In this document: piece after piece, positions 1 to 10,118 of the stretch | Layout of the letters: each line of letters opens with the position of its first letter | How positions within the stretch are numbered: the first letter of the stretch is position 1 | DNA from: Planoprotostelium fungivorum | Lineage: Eukaryota; Evosea; Variosea; Cavosteliida; Cavosteliaceae | Direction of reading: 5' to 3' | Length of the DNA: 15,538 nucleotides | NCBI GenBank assembly: GCA_003024175.1 | Contig: MDYQ01000379.1 | Span: 1-15,538 of the forward strand | The notes under the pieces: generated by a model | Told to the model about the DNA's origin: nothing | Database searches by the model: none | The model's input: the letters and a program-made list of their open reading frames with translations, nothing else | Program-made: the position numbers and the translations under genes

Positions 1-38
1 CTCACAAAAGAGACGATCACATCATCGGTCGATGTCGT

Positions 39-2163
39 ATGAAGCAGAATTTTCGTGTTAATTACATCAGTTCTCTTGGCCTCCAGATTCCCTCTGAGCA
101 ATCCCACGTTGAGCCATCACAGATCGAAAATGTGATTCATGAGAAGGAGATTGGTGAGTATCACTCGTCAGTCCATCTTGACTCAGCTCGAAGTAGATCT
201 GAATCGTCTGAAGACATTGACGGAGAGATGGGACATCCCTGGTCGAGCTCGCTCATTAGCATGGCGTTACCTCTTGGGTGTACTTCCACCTCGGCGAGAC
301 TCCTCTCGATTCGTGTGGACGACACAATCTGAATCATTTGAGGATCTTAGACACAGCACATCCGTCGCATTCGCACAGACCATCGAGCCTAGAGTGAGAG
401 GTGCTCTCCTTGAAGGATTCTCGGAGGAGGTCAGGTGCGTCATCGATGTATAGGATGGAAAATCATTGTCACAGGAAAGTGAGGATCCGCAGGCAAACAT
501 TATCAGAAAGAAGCCGCACTTCACTCCTCCATACCAGGTGAGTCCACGAACACAATCATGTTGTGACGTCACATTGTTCATCCCCGACAGCAATGAGAAT
601 TTGAACCAAACACAACCACCGTTTCTATCTTCCATGTCTCGCTCCTTCTCTTCTCTTCCTGTTCCAGATTTTCCAATGGAGAGTTCAGACACGACACTCA
701 TCGAACCATCAGAGAGGGCAGTCAAGGTGAGTCATCAGGATCATGTGAATCAAGATAACCGAATGGGCAGTTGACGATCATTTTTTTGGCGAGGCAGGAG
801 TATCTCTTAGGGCAGCAACAAGAGGTTAGCTCATCTTCAATATCATCCATCCTCTCGATTTCTCATCATCCACATCATGTGATGTGATGCGTTGGACCCT
901 TTTTCAACATGTATAGGATTTTCTCGGAATCTATGATATACTTACCATGGCACACGTATTCATTTCGGTGAGATCGATTCTTCACAAATATCAACCAGCA
1001 CCTGCATCATCAACAAGGCGTCGATCATCCATCATCATCGATCGCGGACGACCGATCACTTCGCACGACATTTCTGATCATGTCAAAGGTGATGGATGAT
1101 TCTGCTGCCTTCTGGTCTCTCTGCAAACTCCTCGAGAAAGAAGAGCCTCACACCAAAAATAACCGTACAACCCTCACCACATCGGGGGAGCTATTTTTAG
1201 ACCATGCGTTCTCTGATTCGCGACTCAAGAGAAGAGTGACTGAGCTGGAGAGACTGTTGGGCGTTGTAGATCCACAATTCAAGAAAATTTTGGATGACAG
1301 GGGTGTCTCCGTAGCCAAGATCTCTCACAGGTAGAAGATGATCGTGAACTTACGTTGATCGTTGTAGATGGATGAGAAGTCATTTCACTTGTTGCCTTCC
1401 ATTAGAGAGAGTCATCAGGTGATGATCATCGTAAGATGATTTCATTGAAAAAATCAGGTTGTGGGATAGAATGATCGGCAGGCCCAATTTTGTCATTTTT
1501 CTATCATTATCCGCCATTTTATTGTCAAAGAATGCAATCTTAGAGCTTCCACCTCAAAAGAACGTGTACACTCACTTCACGGAGGTACCTCCATCACATC
1601 TCACCTGACGTTGACGCGTTGTAGACGCCACTTCCCAGTATAGAATCTCTGTGTTGGAAGGCGATGGAGCTGTCCAACACTGGTCATCTACCTCGTTCTC
1701 TCTCCATGCGAAAACGAACGAAATCTCCTCCCAGAAGGTTCGAAGGTGGTCCATTCGTTTGAGACGTTCTACAACGCTCACCCTCGTAGCTCCCGGGTCA
1801 GACACCGTCCACGTGAAATTTCGACTCGAATACATCACTCACTTTGGACAAGTCCTCTGTATCGCCGGATCATGTCCAGAGTTGGGCGCTTGGAACGTTC
1901 ACCGAATGAAACAGATGACGTGGAACGAAGGTGATCATCGTCATGTGCATCATGCACGTCTGATGACGTCTAAAGGTGGAATCTGGACGGCGGATCTACC
2001 GTTCAAGAGGAGTCACCTCCCATTCGAATACAAGTACAACGTTTACGAGCCTCTTCCCAAGAGAATCGTTCGGTGGGAATCCATACCCGGCAACAGAAGA
2101 GTGGACTTGAAGAGAGTCAACGATGGCTCGTGGGAGTACAGAGATGCATGGGATATTCCATAG
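39..2163 (+). CDS. TBC1D7-like TSC-complex protein with C-terminal CBM20 domain (spliced)
   Basis: In animals TBC1D7 is the third subunit of the TSC1-TSC2 complex, which restrains Rheb and mTORC1. Proposed exons: 39-153, 197-434, an uncertain stretch 475-726, 798-824, 917-967, 1089-1330, 1368-1418, 1458-1584, 1625-1745, 1790-2163. Junctions from 726 onward keep frame. The start ATG opens MKQNFRVNY, resembling the NFR..Y start of animal TBC1D7. Other matches are RSLAWRYLLGVLPP, VMDDSAAFWSLCKLLEKE, RWMRSHFTCCLP, RLWDRMIG and WKAMEL, in family order. The Arg-finger (IxxDxxR) and Gln-finger (YxQG) motifs of catalytic TBC domains are not seen, as in TBC1D7 itself. The last exon encodes a CBM20 domain. 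Exons between 435 and 726 are ambiguous: acceptors at 667, 597 and 506 each conflict with some frame. The gene converges on the NEK kinase gene. Family assignment is fairly sure; the fusion is an inference. Confidence 0.68.
1790..2163 (+). other. CBM20 starch/glycogen-binding domain (last exon of the TBC1D7-like gene)
   Basis: The exon encodes a typical CBM20 beta-sandwich: VHVKFRLEYITHFGQ as first strand, then GSCPELGAWN, MTWNEG, GIWTADLPF, FEYKYNVYE and RWESIPGNR, ending at TAG 2161-2163. In this family the Trp of the LGxWN motif and the Trp before E-x-x-P-G-N-R form glucan-binding site 1, and both are present. The first in-frame ATG in the exon is at 1906, inside the domain, and no in-frame ATG occurs back to 1625. 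The domain must therefore be reached by splicing. Splicing 1745 to 1790 (44-nt intron, GTGGTC...CTCGTAG) joins it in frame to the TBC1D7-like exon. Confidence 0.85.
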
Positions 2164-2257
2164 ATGTATAAAGCGGAATTTCCACCGGTTTTATTTCAAA
2201 CTCTTATGTTACACGTCCCGCAATTCACTTCGATCTTCTTCCTCTCTCTTCTGTTCT

Positions 2258-4329
2258 TTAAGGATCCCACCGCACGAAGGGTGGATCATCGTGCTGATGC
2301 GCGCCCGCCTTGATCAAAGCACTGCGGTCGACCGTGGGCGAGGCCGTTCTGAGGATCTGTTTGAAGTTGGCTTCGTGTTGTCTGAGAGGAAATCAGTCAC
2401 TTCACGATCAAGTGTTATATCACCTCTGTTGCTCCATGAAGACCTTTCTCGATTGTTCCCTCTGCTTCAGGTATTCCGCTCTTTGAATGGCTCTCTCTGC
2501 ACTCAACGCTTGTTCTTTCTCCCTCCTCGCAGCCTCCTTCTCCCTTCCATTGACCTTATACTCGACGATCCTGAACGGCATCATCATCATCATGATCTCA
2601 CGATCTTTGCAATTACCTTGATTTTTCTCCATCGAAACTGTTTGCTCTTCCACGATAAGGACTCTCTTCATTGGACTTGGAAATTCTCGATCGATCGGAT
2701 CTATCGCTCCCGTAGTCGCTCACTGTGACCGTGGGCCTGATCCTGTTGGCCGGCGGCGTGTACGTAGTGTTCGTATGGACGCGAGGTGAAACGGCCAGGC
2801 TGACGTTCGTCCTCGTTCTCGGCAATATCGATACTCTAGGTGCTCTTGGTTCTGGTGACCTGGCTGATTGGCTTCCGGGCAATTGCAGCAGAGTGATCGT
2901 CTGTTCACCTCATCAATCGTGAAACGATGGGTCATTTCACACCTCTCTCTGTATGGCTGCCATGTTCAATTTGGGCATGGCAGGTTTATCTGCCAATTGA
3001 GCTCGAACGTATGTAGGTGGTGAGGTGGGTGGTGAATGGGCGGGACTCTTTCTGGTGGAGTGAGGGCTGTTCGGTCTCTTCTGTGCGTGACTGGATGGAT
3101 TCGAATAGGGAGAGGGATTGGGGCTGATTGCCCTCTTTGCAGAGTCTCTCGGTCTGATGTACTTCAGCGTGCATCGAGACGACACTTATGATGACGGATT
3201 AGCACTCACTCTCTCGTAACTTCTGGTCGAATCTGTCGTGTGGGTCTTTCTACCGTTGGATTCTCCGCATGTGATTTGTACCGCTTGATGAAGTTGACGA
3301 TTTCGCCGGCTTCCGGGCGTTTTGCGGGATCATTCTGCAGCATGCAACTCACGAGTGAGCTCAAAGAGGAAGAGTAGGAGGTGGGCAATGGTACAAAGGT
3401 CCCGTTGACGATGCGGAGGACTAAGGCTGACAGGTTCTTCTCGTCGTCAGAAAACATGAGATGGGAACAGTCTCACCGATGCTTCAAAAGGTCTACGAAG
3501 AGTGGCGATCTCATAGATGCAGCAACCCATGGCCCATATGTCGCTCTTCGCATTGTAACTGAGAGGAAGTCAAGGAAGGTGAGTCTGTCTATACAGAAAC
3601 TTTAGAAAGATACGGTTTGTCGTTACAGATCTCAGGAGACAAGTTGTATGGTGTTCCAATGATCTGACGAGAGATCAGAAATGAGGTGACGACAAGCTGG
3701 CTCACCGTCTGAGCTAAATCCTTCGCAGTCTCTAGGACCTTGGCGATGCCAAAGTCTCCCAACTTGATCTGTCCCTCGCCAGTGAGAAAGAGGTTCTGGT
3801 TTTTCACATCTCTAGAGTTTTCGTCAATTGTGATGGTTGATGCATCGAACATCACCTGTGCAATATATTCTTCGAATGGACGAAGTGTAATGCCTCGGCG
3901 AGTTGCAGCGCCCAATCCCAAATCTGTGACTCTTCGAACTTCTCTCGACACTCGCGTGTGTGAATGATCCTCTGATGTAGATCTCCTCCTTCCGCATATT
4001 CCATCACAATATTCAGGTAATCGCCGTCCAGAAAGCTATCCACATAAGAGATGATGTTTGGATGAGACAACATGCTCAAAACCTGCGAACGATATCAGAA
4101 TGGGGCGGGAAGCTTCCAGGAGATGGTCTCACATGAACTTCACTGGATGTTTTGTCCACGTCGTCTGCGTCGTCGGGAAGCCTGATTTGCTTCATAACTA
4201 GCCTCGTCGGGTCTATCGAGCATCAGATACACGGATCACGACCGCATCACCTCCACTACGTCTTCTGACGAGGACAGCTCTCCCAAATGTGCCTCTTCCT
4301 ATTGTTCTCAACTCTTCGTATTGATGCAT
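2258..4329 (-). CDS. NIMA-related (NEK) serine/threonine protein kinase (spliced, 11 exons)
   Basis: NEK kinases act in mitosis, centrosome/basal body and cilium biology. Exons on the minus strand: 4329-4251, 4212-4133, 4082-3856, 3811-3706, 3663-3614, 3558-3477, 3436-3210, 3153-2943, 2900-2617, 2570-2424, 2381-2258. They sum to 1617 nt (538 aa plus stop). The start ATG ([16 protein letters not shown]) lies just before the Gly-rich loop. Visible motifs: ATP Lys in LVMKQI (about residue 34), HRDVKNQN (128-135), DFG (148-150), activation-loop GTPYNLSPE (167-175, with Asn where NEKs often have Tyr), and KSDIWAMGC. The kinase ends near residue 260. The tail has a Ser/Pro-rich stretch ([26 protein letters not shown]), an Arg/Ser segment ([11 protein letters not shown]) and a charged coiled coil near 440-500 ([12 protein letters not shown]...KVFMEQQR). 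All catalytic residues are present, so it should be active. It resembles NEK1/3/4/5 in domain order; the exact subfamily is not resolved. Confidence 0.9.
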
Positions 4330-5118
4330 CGCATGCGGCTGAGGCTGTTATTTGTTTTGTTTGTGAAAGAGAAGGCGTTTGTCGTGATCACCATGGTAGC
4401 AAAGGGATAAACGTTTTGTTCCATGACAGATCAACGAAGCCGAAGCTTCGGGCGATAGTAAAACGGACAAGCACAGACGGGATGAAATATTGATTGAGAA
4501 CCTTGAAGCAGTTCAAATTGGATGTATCGATTGCCTCCGAACGAAGAGAAGCTGAGAGTGAAGCGGAGGCGTAGCATCCACTATTTCGTTGAACCGTATT
4601 GCTCTATCATCGGCTTCAACTGCTTGTGTAGCGGCCGCAACGCCAATGAATTCTCGTCATCCATCTTGGGAAACAGTATCTTCCGATACATATTGAATGA
4701 TCAACAGCATTTTCGATCATCCTAACCTTTCGGTCGCAGAGAATCCAGAGAAATATCATTCTCAAGGGTATCACTGGAGAGCGGTGTATCCCTCTCAGAA
4801 CGATCCACACACGTTCCGATCACAACCTCCAATTGGTAAACACTTCTTCTGTTCCAGCTTCATCAGTTTGTACGGCTGTACAATGATCCACCAGTATCGG
4901 TGGTAGAGATCGTGCATCCAAAGCGTGCATTCATTGGCATTTTAATCATAGTGAAGTGGACCCGATCTCATTCCATATTATCCGTTTCCTGAACTTCTGA
5001 AGAGTATATCAGCTGTTTCTAGATTCAAAGTTGGATTTTAATGCAGACAGATCGGAGACATGCTCTACAACCACCGTTACCGCAATACTCGCGCATTCTT
5101 CGTCGGGGCCCCGCAGAG
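4330..5118. other. Intergenic region between divergent NEK and lipase genes
   Basis: This stretch of nearly 800 bases separates the NEK start (minus) from the lipase start (plus), so it should hold both promoters. Plus-strand ORFs at 4522-4725 and 4697-4906 have no recognisable motif, and I do not support them as genes. No clear TATA element, repeat or RNA gene is seen. Confidence 0.5.
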
Positions 5119-6335
5119 ATGAGATTCCTCACATTCTGTATCTTCTCTTCTCTGTTGGTCGTGGTTGCTCAAGGCATCCGGCCCGAAATTTTGACATCTT
5201 CATCTAACGATGGGTTTCTATTGAGCAGCGCGAAAGCTGCCCTTCTTGTCTCTTACGATTCATACTGCCAACCAGGACCGATCGCAGCCTGGTGAGCCGC
5301 AATCGTTGTCATCACAATGCATCGATCGTCTGACTTCGAACAGGAACTGCTTTTGGTGTCAATATCGAAATGATTCCTTTCAATCTGTACCTCTATCATC
5401 TGTCCAACTCATTCAGGATCCAACTGGACGTACTTTCGGTTACATTGGGGTTTCTGATTCAAGTAAGATGACATGCCCTTCTTATCAGCTCACCGATCAC
5501 CCTGCACGTCCATATTCGCTCCGTTCTCTGATCCACCCCAGTCGTCTTGTCTTTCCGTGGTACAGTGGAGACTGACATTCTAAACTGGGTGACCGATCTC
5601 TCTGTCGAATCGTTGAGCCCTTTCCAAAACCAGATCCTTGGTGCAAAGGTTCACGGAGGATTCCTTCATGCATACATGAGTGAGAATGAAGGATCGCATC
5701 GATCTGACCGTGACATCAGGTGTTCAGAACCAGGTCAGAACGGCTTTAAACAAGCTGACCAAGTTATACCCAAAGAAGAACGTTCTCTTCACAGGTGATC
5801 ATCATCTCGCTGAGATGGATCCAATCGTGCCGCTGATATCATCATCAGGTCACTCTCTCGGCGGTGCGTTGACTCTGTTGGCTGCGGTGGATTCCGCTCT
5901 GGATCGTTCTTTCAACAACAGCGTGACGATCTACACCATGGGATCACCTAGGTGAACGTCGACGACATCTACGCCTTCCTCTCTAAGACATCGACAGAGT
6001 GGGAAATCTTCCCTTCTCAACTTTCGTTGACTCCCACTTCTCTCGTCACTATCGTCTGACCAACTGCCGTGACCCTATTCCTCGCATTCCTCCCCGAGAG
6101 ATGGGTTTCGTACACTCTGGAAGGGAATATTACTCGCCCAACGGTGACGCACAGTTTAAGACTTGCACTTATCGCTCGGGCTCGGAAGGTGAGAGGATGA
6201 ATGTGAAGAGAGAGTGACAAGAGAGCAGATGAGACGTGCATCGATGGTCTGGCCTCGTGGCAGATCAACGTGAACGATCACATGACGTACTTTGGATTGG
6301 ACAAGAGGATAGCGAGGCCTCACGGCTGTCGATGA
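5119..6335 (+). CDS. Secreted class 3 (fungal-type) lipase (spliced, 7 exons)
   Basis: A triacylglycerol-lipase-family alpha/beta hydrolase, probably secreted or sent to a digestive vacuole. Exons: 5119-5291, 5344-5462, 5542-5679, 5720-5794, 5849-5951, 5998-6188, 6229-6335, giving 906 nt and 301 aa. An upstream in-frame ATG exists at 5041, but the ATG at 5119 directly opens a signal peptide (MRFLTFCIFSSLLVVVAQG), so it is preferred. Class 3 landmarks in order: WNCFWC near the start, VLSFRGT (oxyanion region, residues 99-105), ILNWVTDL, GAKVHGGF, nucleophile elbow GHSLGG (Ser about 171), GSPRVGN, DPIPRIPP (Asp about 228) and NDHMTYFG (His about 284). The Ser-Asp-His triad is complete. Paired Cys near the N-terminus and in the last two exons suggest disulfides. 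Typical length for the family. Introns are 40-79 nt. The substrate cannot be told from sequence; feruloyl esterases share the fold. Confidence 0.92.
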
Positions 6336-6561
6336 GATAAAGGGTCTATTTATGATTAAGCTCTGTTACTGATGTGGTTTCATCCGATCGACGTCATCGG
6401 TGTAGGCTCAGACAGATGAGCCATTTCAGGCGTAGGTTCGTAACGCTGCTTATGTATGTGACTCATAATCGGGTGAGTGGACGAAGATGAGATAAGCCGG
6501 TCGACAAGCCATGGATGTGCGTCACCATTTCGTCTACATGCATAGATTTCTTTTCTTTTGA

Positions 6562-6884
6562 TATCACGACAAGGTAGCGACGGCAGTCTGTGCGAGGAAC
6601 GAGGCGCTGACCATACCCGAAGAAGCAGATGAAGTGATAGCCTATATACTCAAACAGTGCTGGCAGCGACGCCCGAAGATCGACCGTCGTTCAGCGATGT
6701 GTATCGATGGCTCACAGACAAAGTGTGGGACGAAGCAGAAGCGGAGAGACAGATGCAAGAGAAGGACAAGAGGATCACCCTCGTAGATGAACAATTGAAG
6801 TCGGGAGAACAGATTTATGGCCAATTTTCGTTCGGGGACGAAGAGATCTTGAAGAGAAAGGGAGTGGAGAGTGAAGAACTGTGA
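6562..6884 (+). pseudogene. Truncated, frame-broken C-lobe end of a tyrosine-kinase-like domain
   Basis: The first part (to about 6669) reads ARNEALTIPEEADEVIAYI then LKQCWQR. The rest, in the next frame, reads PEDRPSFSDVYRWLTDK. Joined, these match the end of tyrosine-kinase-like domains (P-x5-V-x3-I-x2-CW-x2-P-x2-RPSF). The break lies in the five bases between the CWQR and EDRP codons, where one base appears to be missing. After the motif comes a charged tail ending at TGA 6882-6884. No upstream kinase exon (Gly loop, HRD, DFG) is seen between the lipase stop and 6562; a TGA at 6559-6561 closes the frame. An AATAAA lies at 6940-6945. It is most likely a relic. A sequencing indel or a very short intron could explain the break, but not the missing N-terminal part. 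Confidence 0.6.
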
Positions 6885-7279
6885 ATTGATCGATCAAATA
6901 GACTCGAAGACACCTACGAGCCATTGGTTTACGTCCCAGAATAAATTTTAATCGTCGCGATCATGAGGCAATCAACACAGACATCATTTCGAAGAATGTA
7001 AGTTGAGCTTCCCTGGCGACGATAGTGCTCAGGGATGATAGCGGAAAAACGGAGAGTTTATTCTATCATCGGATAATAAATCGAGGATTATCTACTCGGA
7101 ATCACCACCGTTACGTGGGGGTATGTTCAGAATGCCAGGGACCCATTCGTGACACCGCCACGACTAAGCTCAAAATAAGCTGTATGACCCCTCAAAGAGC
7201 ACCACCGTAGACACCACAATCCGCTAGGTGGTTTAAAGCGTTCATTCCCTTGGTGGCTCTTCACAGCGTGAGAGATAGA
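6885..7279. other. Intergenic region
   Basis: It holds a polyadenylation-like AATAAA at 6940-6945 downstream of the kinase fragment and the presumed promoter of the WD40 gene. The short ORF at 7025-7210 shows no motif. I see nothing else. Confidence 0.4.
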
Positions 7280-9548
7280 ATGGTTCATTCTTCTCCACAG
7301 CTTGATCTCTCACACAACAGACGTGCGGATGAAAAGCAAGCGGGGCCCTCAGTTCCGCAGGAGATGTCAACGCGATTTTCAACAAGCGAAGGGACAAGAC
7401 GCCAGAGGGAAACGAGCGCGATGCAGCAGCCATCGTTGACGGAAGCATTGAAGTTGCAACAGATCGAGTATGAGGTGATCGATGGAATGTGGTGTCTCGC
7501 TGACACCGGAAAGGCCATCACATTGAAGGAGAAGATCACATCGCAACGCAGCCAAGGTGATGGATTCCTGTGGAATAAGGCCAACATGGAACAATCGTTC
7601 AAACAGTTTCAAGATCTGATGGGGCAGTTTCTGGTATTGTGATGTGTCGACGAACGAAGCGCTAAATGTTTCAGAATCTCCTAGAAGAGACGAAGAATCA
7701 CATGTTTTCGGCGGTACCTCTTCACAAGGTTGGATATCATTCATCCTCTATCACCCCCGATCTGACAATTGTGCGAACAGAAAACAGCGGCATCTGTGCG
7801 AATCCGTAGCGTCTCAGCCATTGAGGATCCACCCAATTCAACGAGGCAGAGTTACGATGTCACGACGTCTCCCAGGTAATCACGACAAACAGCCATTTGA
7901 TCTTACACTCTTTCAAGATGGAGTTCTCAGATCTACAAACATGAGACACCCAAATTGTCTCTATCAGATCGCACAAATTCAAAGGGAAGTCTGCTTCAAC
8001 GATTAGACAGCTTTCGGTGAGTCCAATTCTTTTTTTCTTGTCTAAACGACCAAAGAGGACAGAAACTGAAACCATCTGGATCCATCTCCAACAGTGATTC
8101 GGATGATGTCGTGTCCACCACCTCCGACGATGAAGATGGTCCTTTCCTTCTCGTGAAGAAGTGTCGACCTCTACACTCTTCCTCCGTCCTCTGCATGGCA
8201 CTCGTCGAAGACTATCTATGGGTTGGCTGTGAGAACGGGCTGCTGCGTCTGTGAGACCATTTCGTCCGTGGCAGGTTGTAGATTGACATAATCCTGTAGC
8301 TGGAGCAAGAGCACGTGTCAATCACAGGGAGATTTTAAAGCTCACGAAGAGGGTGTCACCTGCATCATCGGCGTGGATGGTAAAGTCTGGACGGGCTGTA
8401 GAGATGGTACGGTCCAAGTGTGGTCTTTCAACGGAGAGAGGGTGATGTCTTTGAAGAGGATCTCTGCTTCATCATCAAAATCTCCCTGTGTCTTCCTCTT
8501 GCATAGTGAGTTCTATGATTATTTGCATTTTGAGATGAAAAAGAGAAATAAAAGAGGTTAAAAAAATACAGACGAGAAGAGAGTTCTGTGTGGAAGAGGA
8601 GATGGACAGGTGACGATCATCATCATCACGTGAATTGATCCTCTGTCGTAGATCGCACTGTATTCAGCGAAGAGTGGAAAACACAAGGGGAAAGTGTTCA
8701 CTGGCAAGAGATATCTCACCACTTCACATCGTCATGGAAAGGTGCGTCATCATCATCATCATCATCATCATCGGCATCACGACGGATGCATCCTCACAAG
8801 TGACCAGATGTTACTCTTGGCGGCGGAGGGTGAAATGATCATCTTAGACCTGACCACGCTGAGGATAACTATGACTGTCCCAACACCCGATCAACTCATC
8901 TCAACTTTCGCCTCGAATGGGGCTTTCGAGGTATTTCATCTTCTACATTTCGAAATATTTGTTTCATTTTATTTCTCGTCATCAGCTTCACCATCTCTTC
9001 CATCGTGTCATCTCGAATTGATGAGATACAGGTTTGGAGCAGTGGAAGAGACGAAGATAGAGAGAAAGATATCATCCGATGCTGGGACATCCAAACTGGA
9101 AGGTGTCTGAGAGCCATCACATCAGAAGGTCGAGTGTCCGCGATGAAAGAGGTGATGATGTCACGTCACACCAGCTCGCAGACTCATTGTCATCAGGTGC
9201 GCCAGAACAACGTCAATTCGGTGTGGGTTTGTCTAGAGGGAGGGCACATCAGTGTCCACGGCTCGAACAACTACGAGATCATGCAGGAGTTCGAACATCA
9301 CACCGACAGCGTCCATTGCATCACCATCGACGATCGCAGCCAGATTTGGACGGGTGAGACTTCATCTCATTCGTATGAGATGTTGAGATGTGTTCGCAGG
9401 ATCATCGGACACATCGACGTGCATCTGGAGGAGGACACCTGATAAGAGGGCAAAGTCACCAGCTGTATCCAGACACCCACCATCGAGTCTGTCGAAAGAC
9501 AGTGTGATCTTCGTGAAAGGACTGTCGAGACAGGCCAGTGTGAAATAA
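7280..9548 (+). CDS. WD40 repeat protein, seven-bladed propeller with novel N-terminal region (spliced)
   Basis: Proposed exons: 7280-7633, 7675-7770, 7818-7875, 7968-8016, 8056-8250, 8300-8505, 8572-8609, 8652-8930, 9032-9151, 9197-9353, 9400-9548. They total 1701 nt, 566 aa, with TAA at 9546-9548. The C-terminal two thirds shows seven WD-type strand motifs: WVGCENGLLRLW, VWTGCRDGTVQVW, VLCGRGDGQIALY, LLLAAEGEMIILD, IIRCWDIQTGRCL, VWVCLEGGHISVH and IWTGSSDTSTCIW. That is enough for one complete beta-propeller, a protein-interaction platform. An acidic Ser/Asp stretch (SNSDSDD...TSDDEDG) precedes the first blade. The N-terminal 150 or so residues (LTEALKLQQIEYEVIDGMW...) are not recognised. 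An eight-His run sits between blades 3 and 4 unless it is intronic. The start could be 7280 or the in-frame ATG at 7364. Exons 3 and 4 are the least certain. Specific function unknown. Confidence 0.75.
8748..8771 (+). repeat. (CAT)8 microsatellite
   Basis: Eight perfect CAT triplets, followed after CGG by CATCAC. In the WD40 reading frame they encode eight consecutive His, flanked by Arg, between propeller blades 3 and 4. A candidate 66-nt intron (8742-8807, AAG|GTGCGT...GACCAG) would remove it without changing frame. Confidence 0.9.
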
Positions 9549-10118
9549 ATGTGAAGAGATAACCTCTGTACGTATACTTCATTCTCACCTTCACCACAGA
9601 TCGATAACTGTTCCATTTTAGACCTCCAAAACACTCTCTAGTCTCCGAAAGACAGTGCTTTGTCACCGCGATCTTCTCTGCAACGAGATGACGATGACGG
9701 AGAAGAGTAGAGTAGTCGTGTTTGTGGGGGAGTTATAGCGGAATGTTCTATCTCGTTTATCGGCGTGTTCATCATCATCATTGACAACCGATAGGTGAGG
9801 TTTACTCACCTGTCCACCCACCTTACGTTATCAAGTTATCCAAGCCCCTAAATTTGGTTTCCGTCGGGCCAATTTTTTATGAGCTCTCCTATGCCCATCC
9901 TCCTTATCTAACACATTGTAGCTCTTATCTCGACGGAACGAATGGATCGCCTCCCCTAAAGTACTTCCCATAGCACCGTAAGGGACTCTGTTCGGCGATT
10001 TTCGCAGATCTGCGCTTGTTTTGGTACCCCTTTATAGGGAGGCATGGTGATCTATGCGTTGAGGTGACACTAGTACTCTAGAAATCAGAGGAGGTCATTT
10101 CTAAAGAGCCAGATAAAC
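9549..10118. other. Intergenic region
   Basis: AATAAA at 9544-9549 overlaps the WD40 stop codon and may be its polyadenylation signal. A perfect 7-bp inverted repeat with a 5-nt loop lies at 9793-9811. The remainder should contain the receptor gene promoter. No coding or RNA gene signal is visible. Confidence 0.45.
9793..9811. repeat. Short inverted repeat (hairpin)
   Basis: AGGTGAG, a 5-nt loop, then CTCACCT: a perfect 7-bp stem in the intergenic region upstream of the receptor gene. Function unknown; possibly chance. Confidence 0.5.

Noticed and set aside
1746-1934. 62-aa plus-strand ORF overlapping the TBC/CBM20 junction
   Set aside because: Starts with GTG, no motif, and conflicts with the CBM20 frame that carries clear homology.
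2571-2616. ATG/CAT repeat resembling a microsatellite or His tract
   Set aside because: It lies inside a NEK intron; ATC/GAT-rich runs are common in non-coding parts of this window.
2613-3185. Several overlapping minus-strand ORFs considered as separate small genes
   Set aside because: Their frames join through 42-56-nt introns into the NEK kinase tail with perfect phase agreement.
4522-4906. Two overlapping plus-strand ORFs in the NEK-lipase intergenic region
   Set aside because: Short, with no recognisable motif or convincing splice partner; could be a degraded gene but not supportable.
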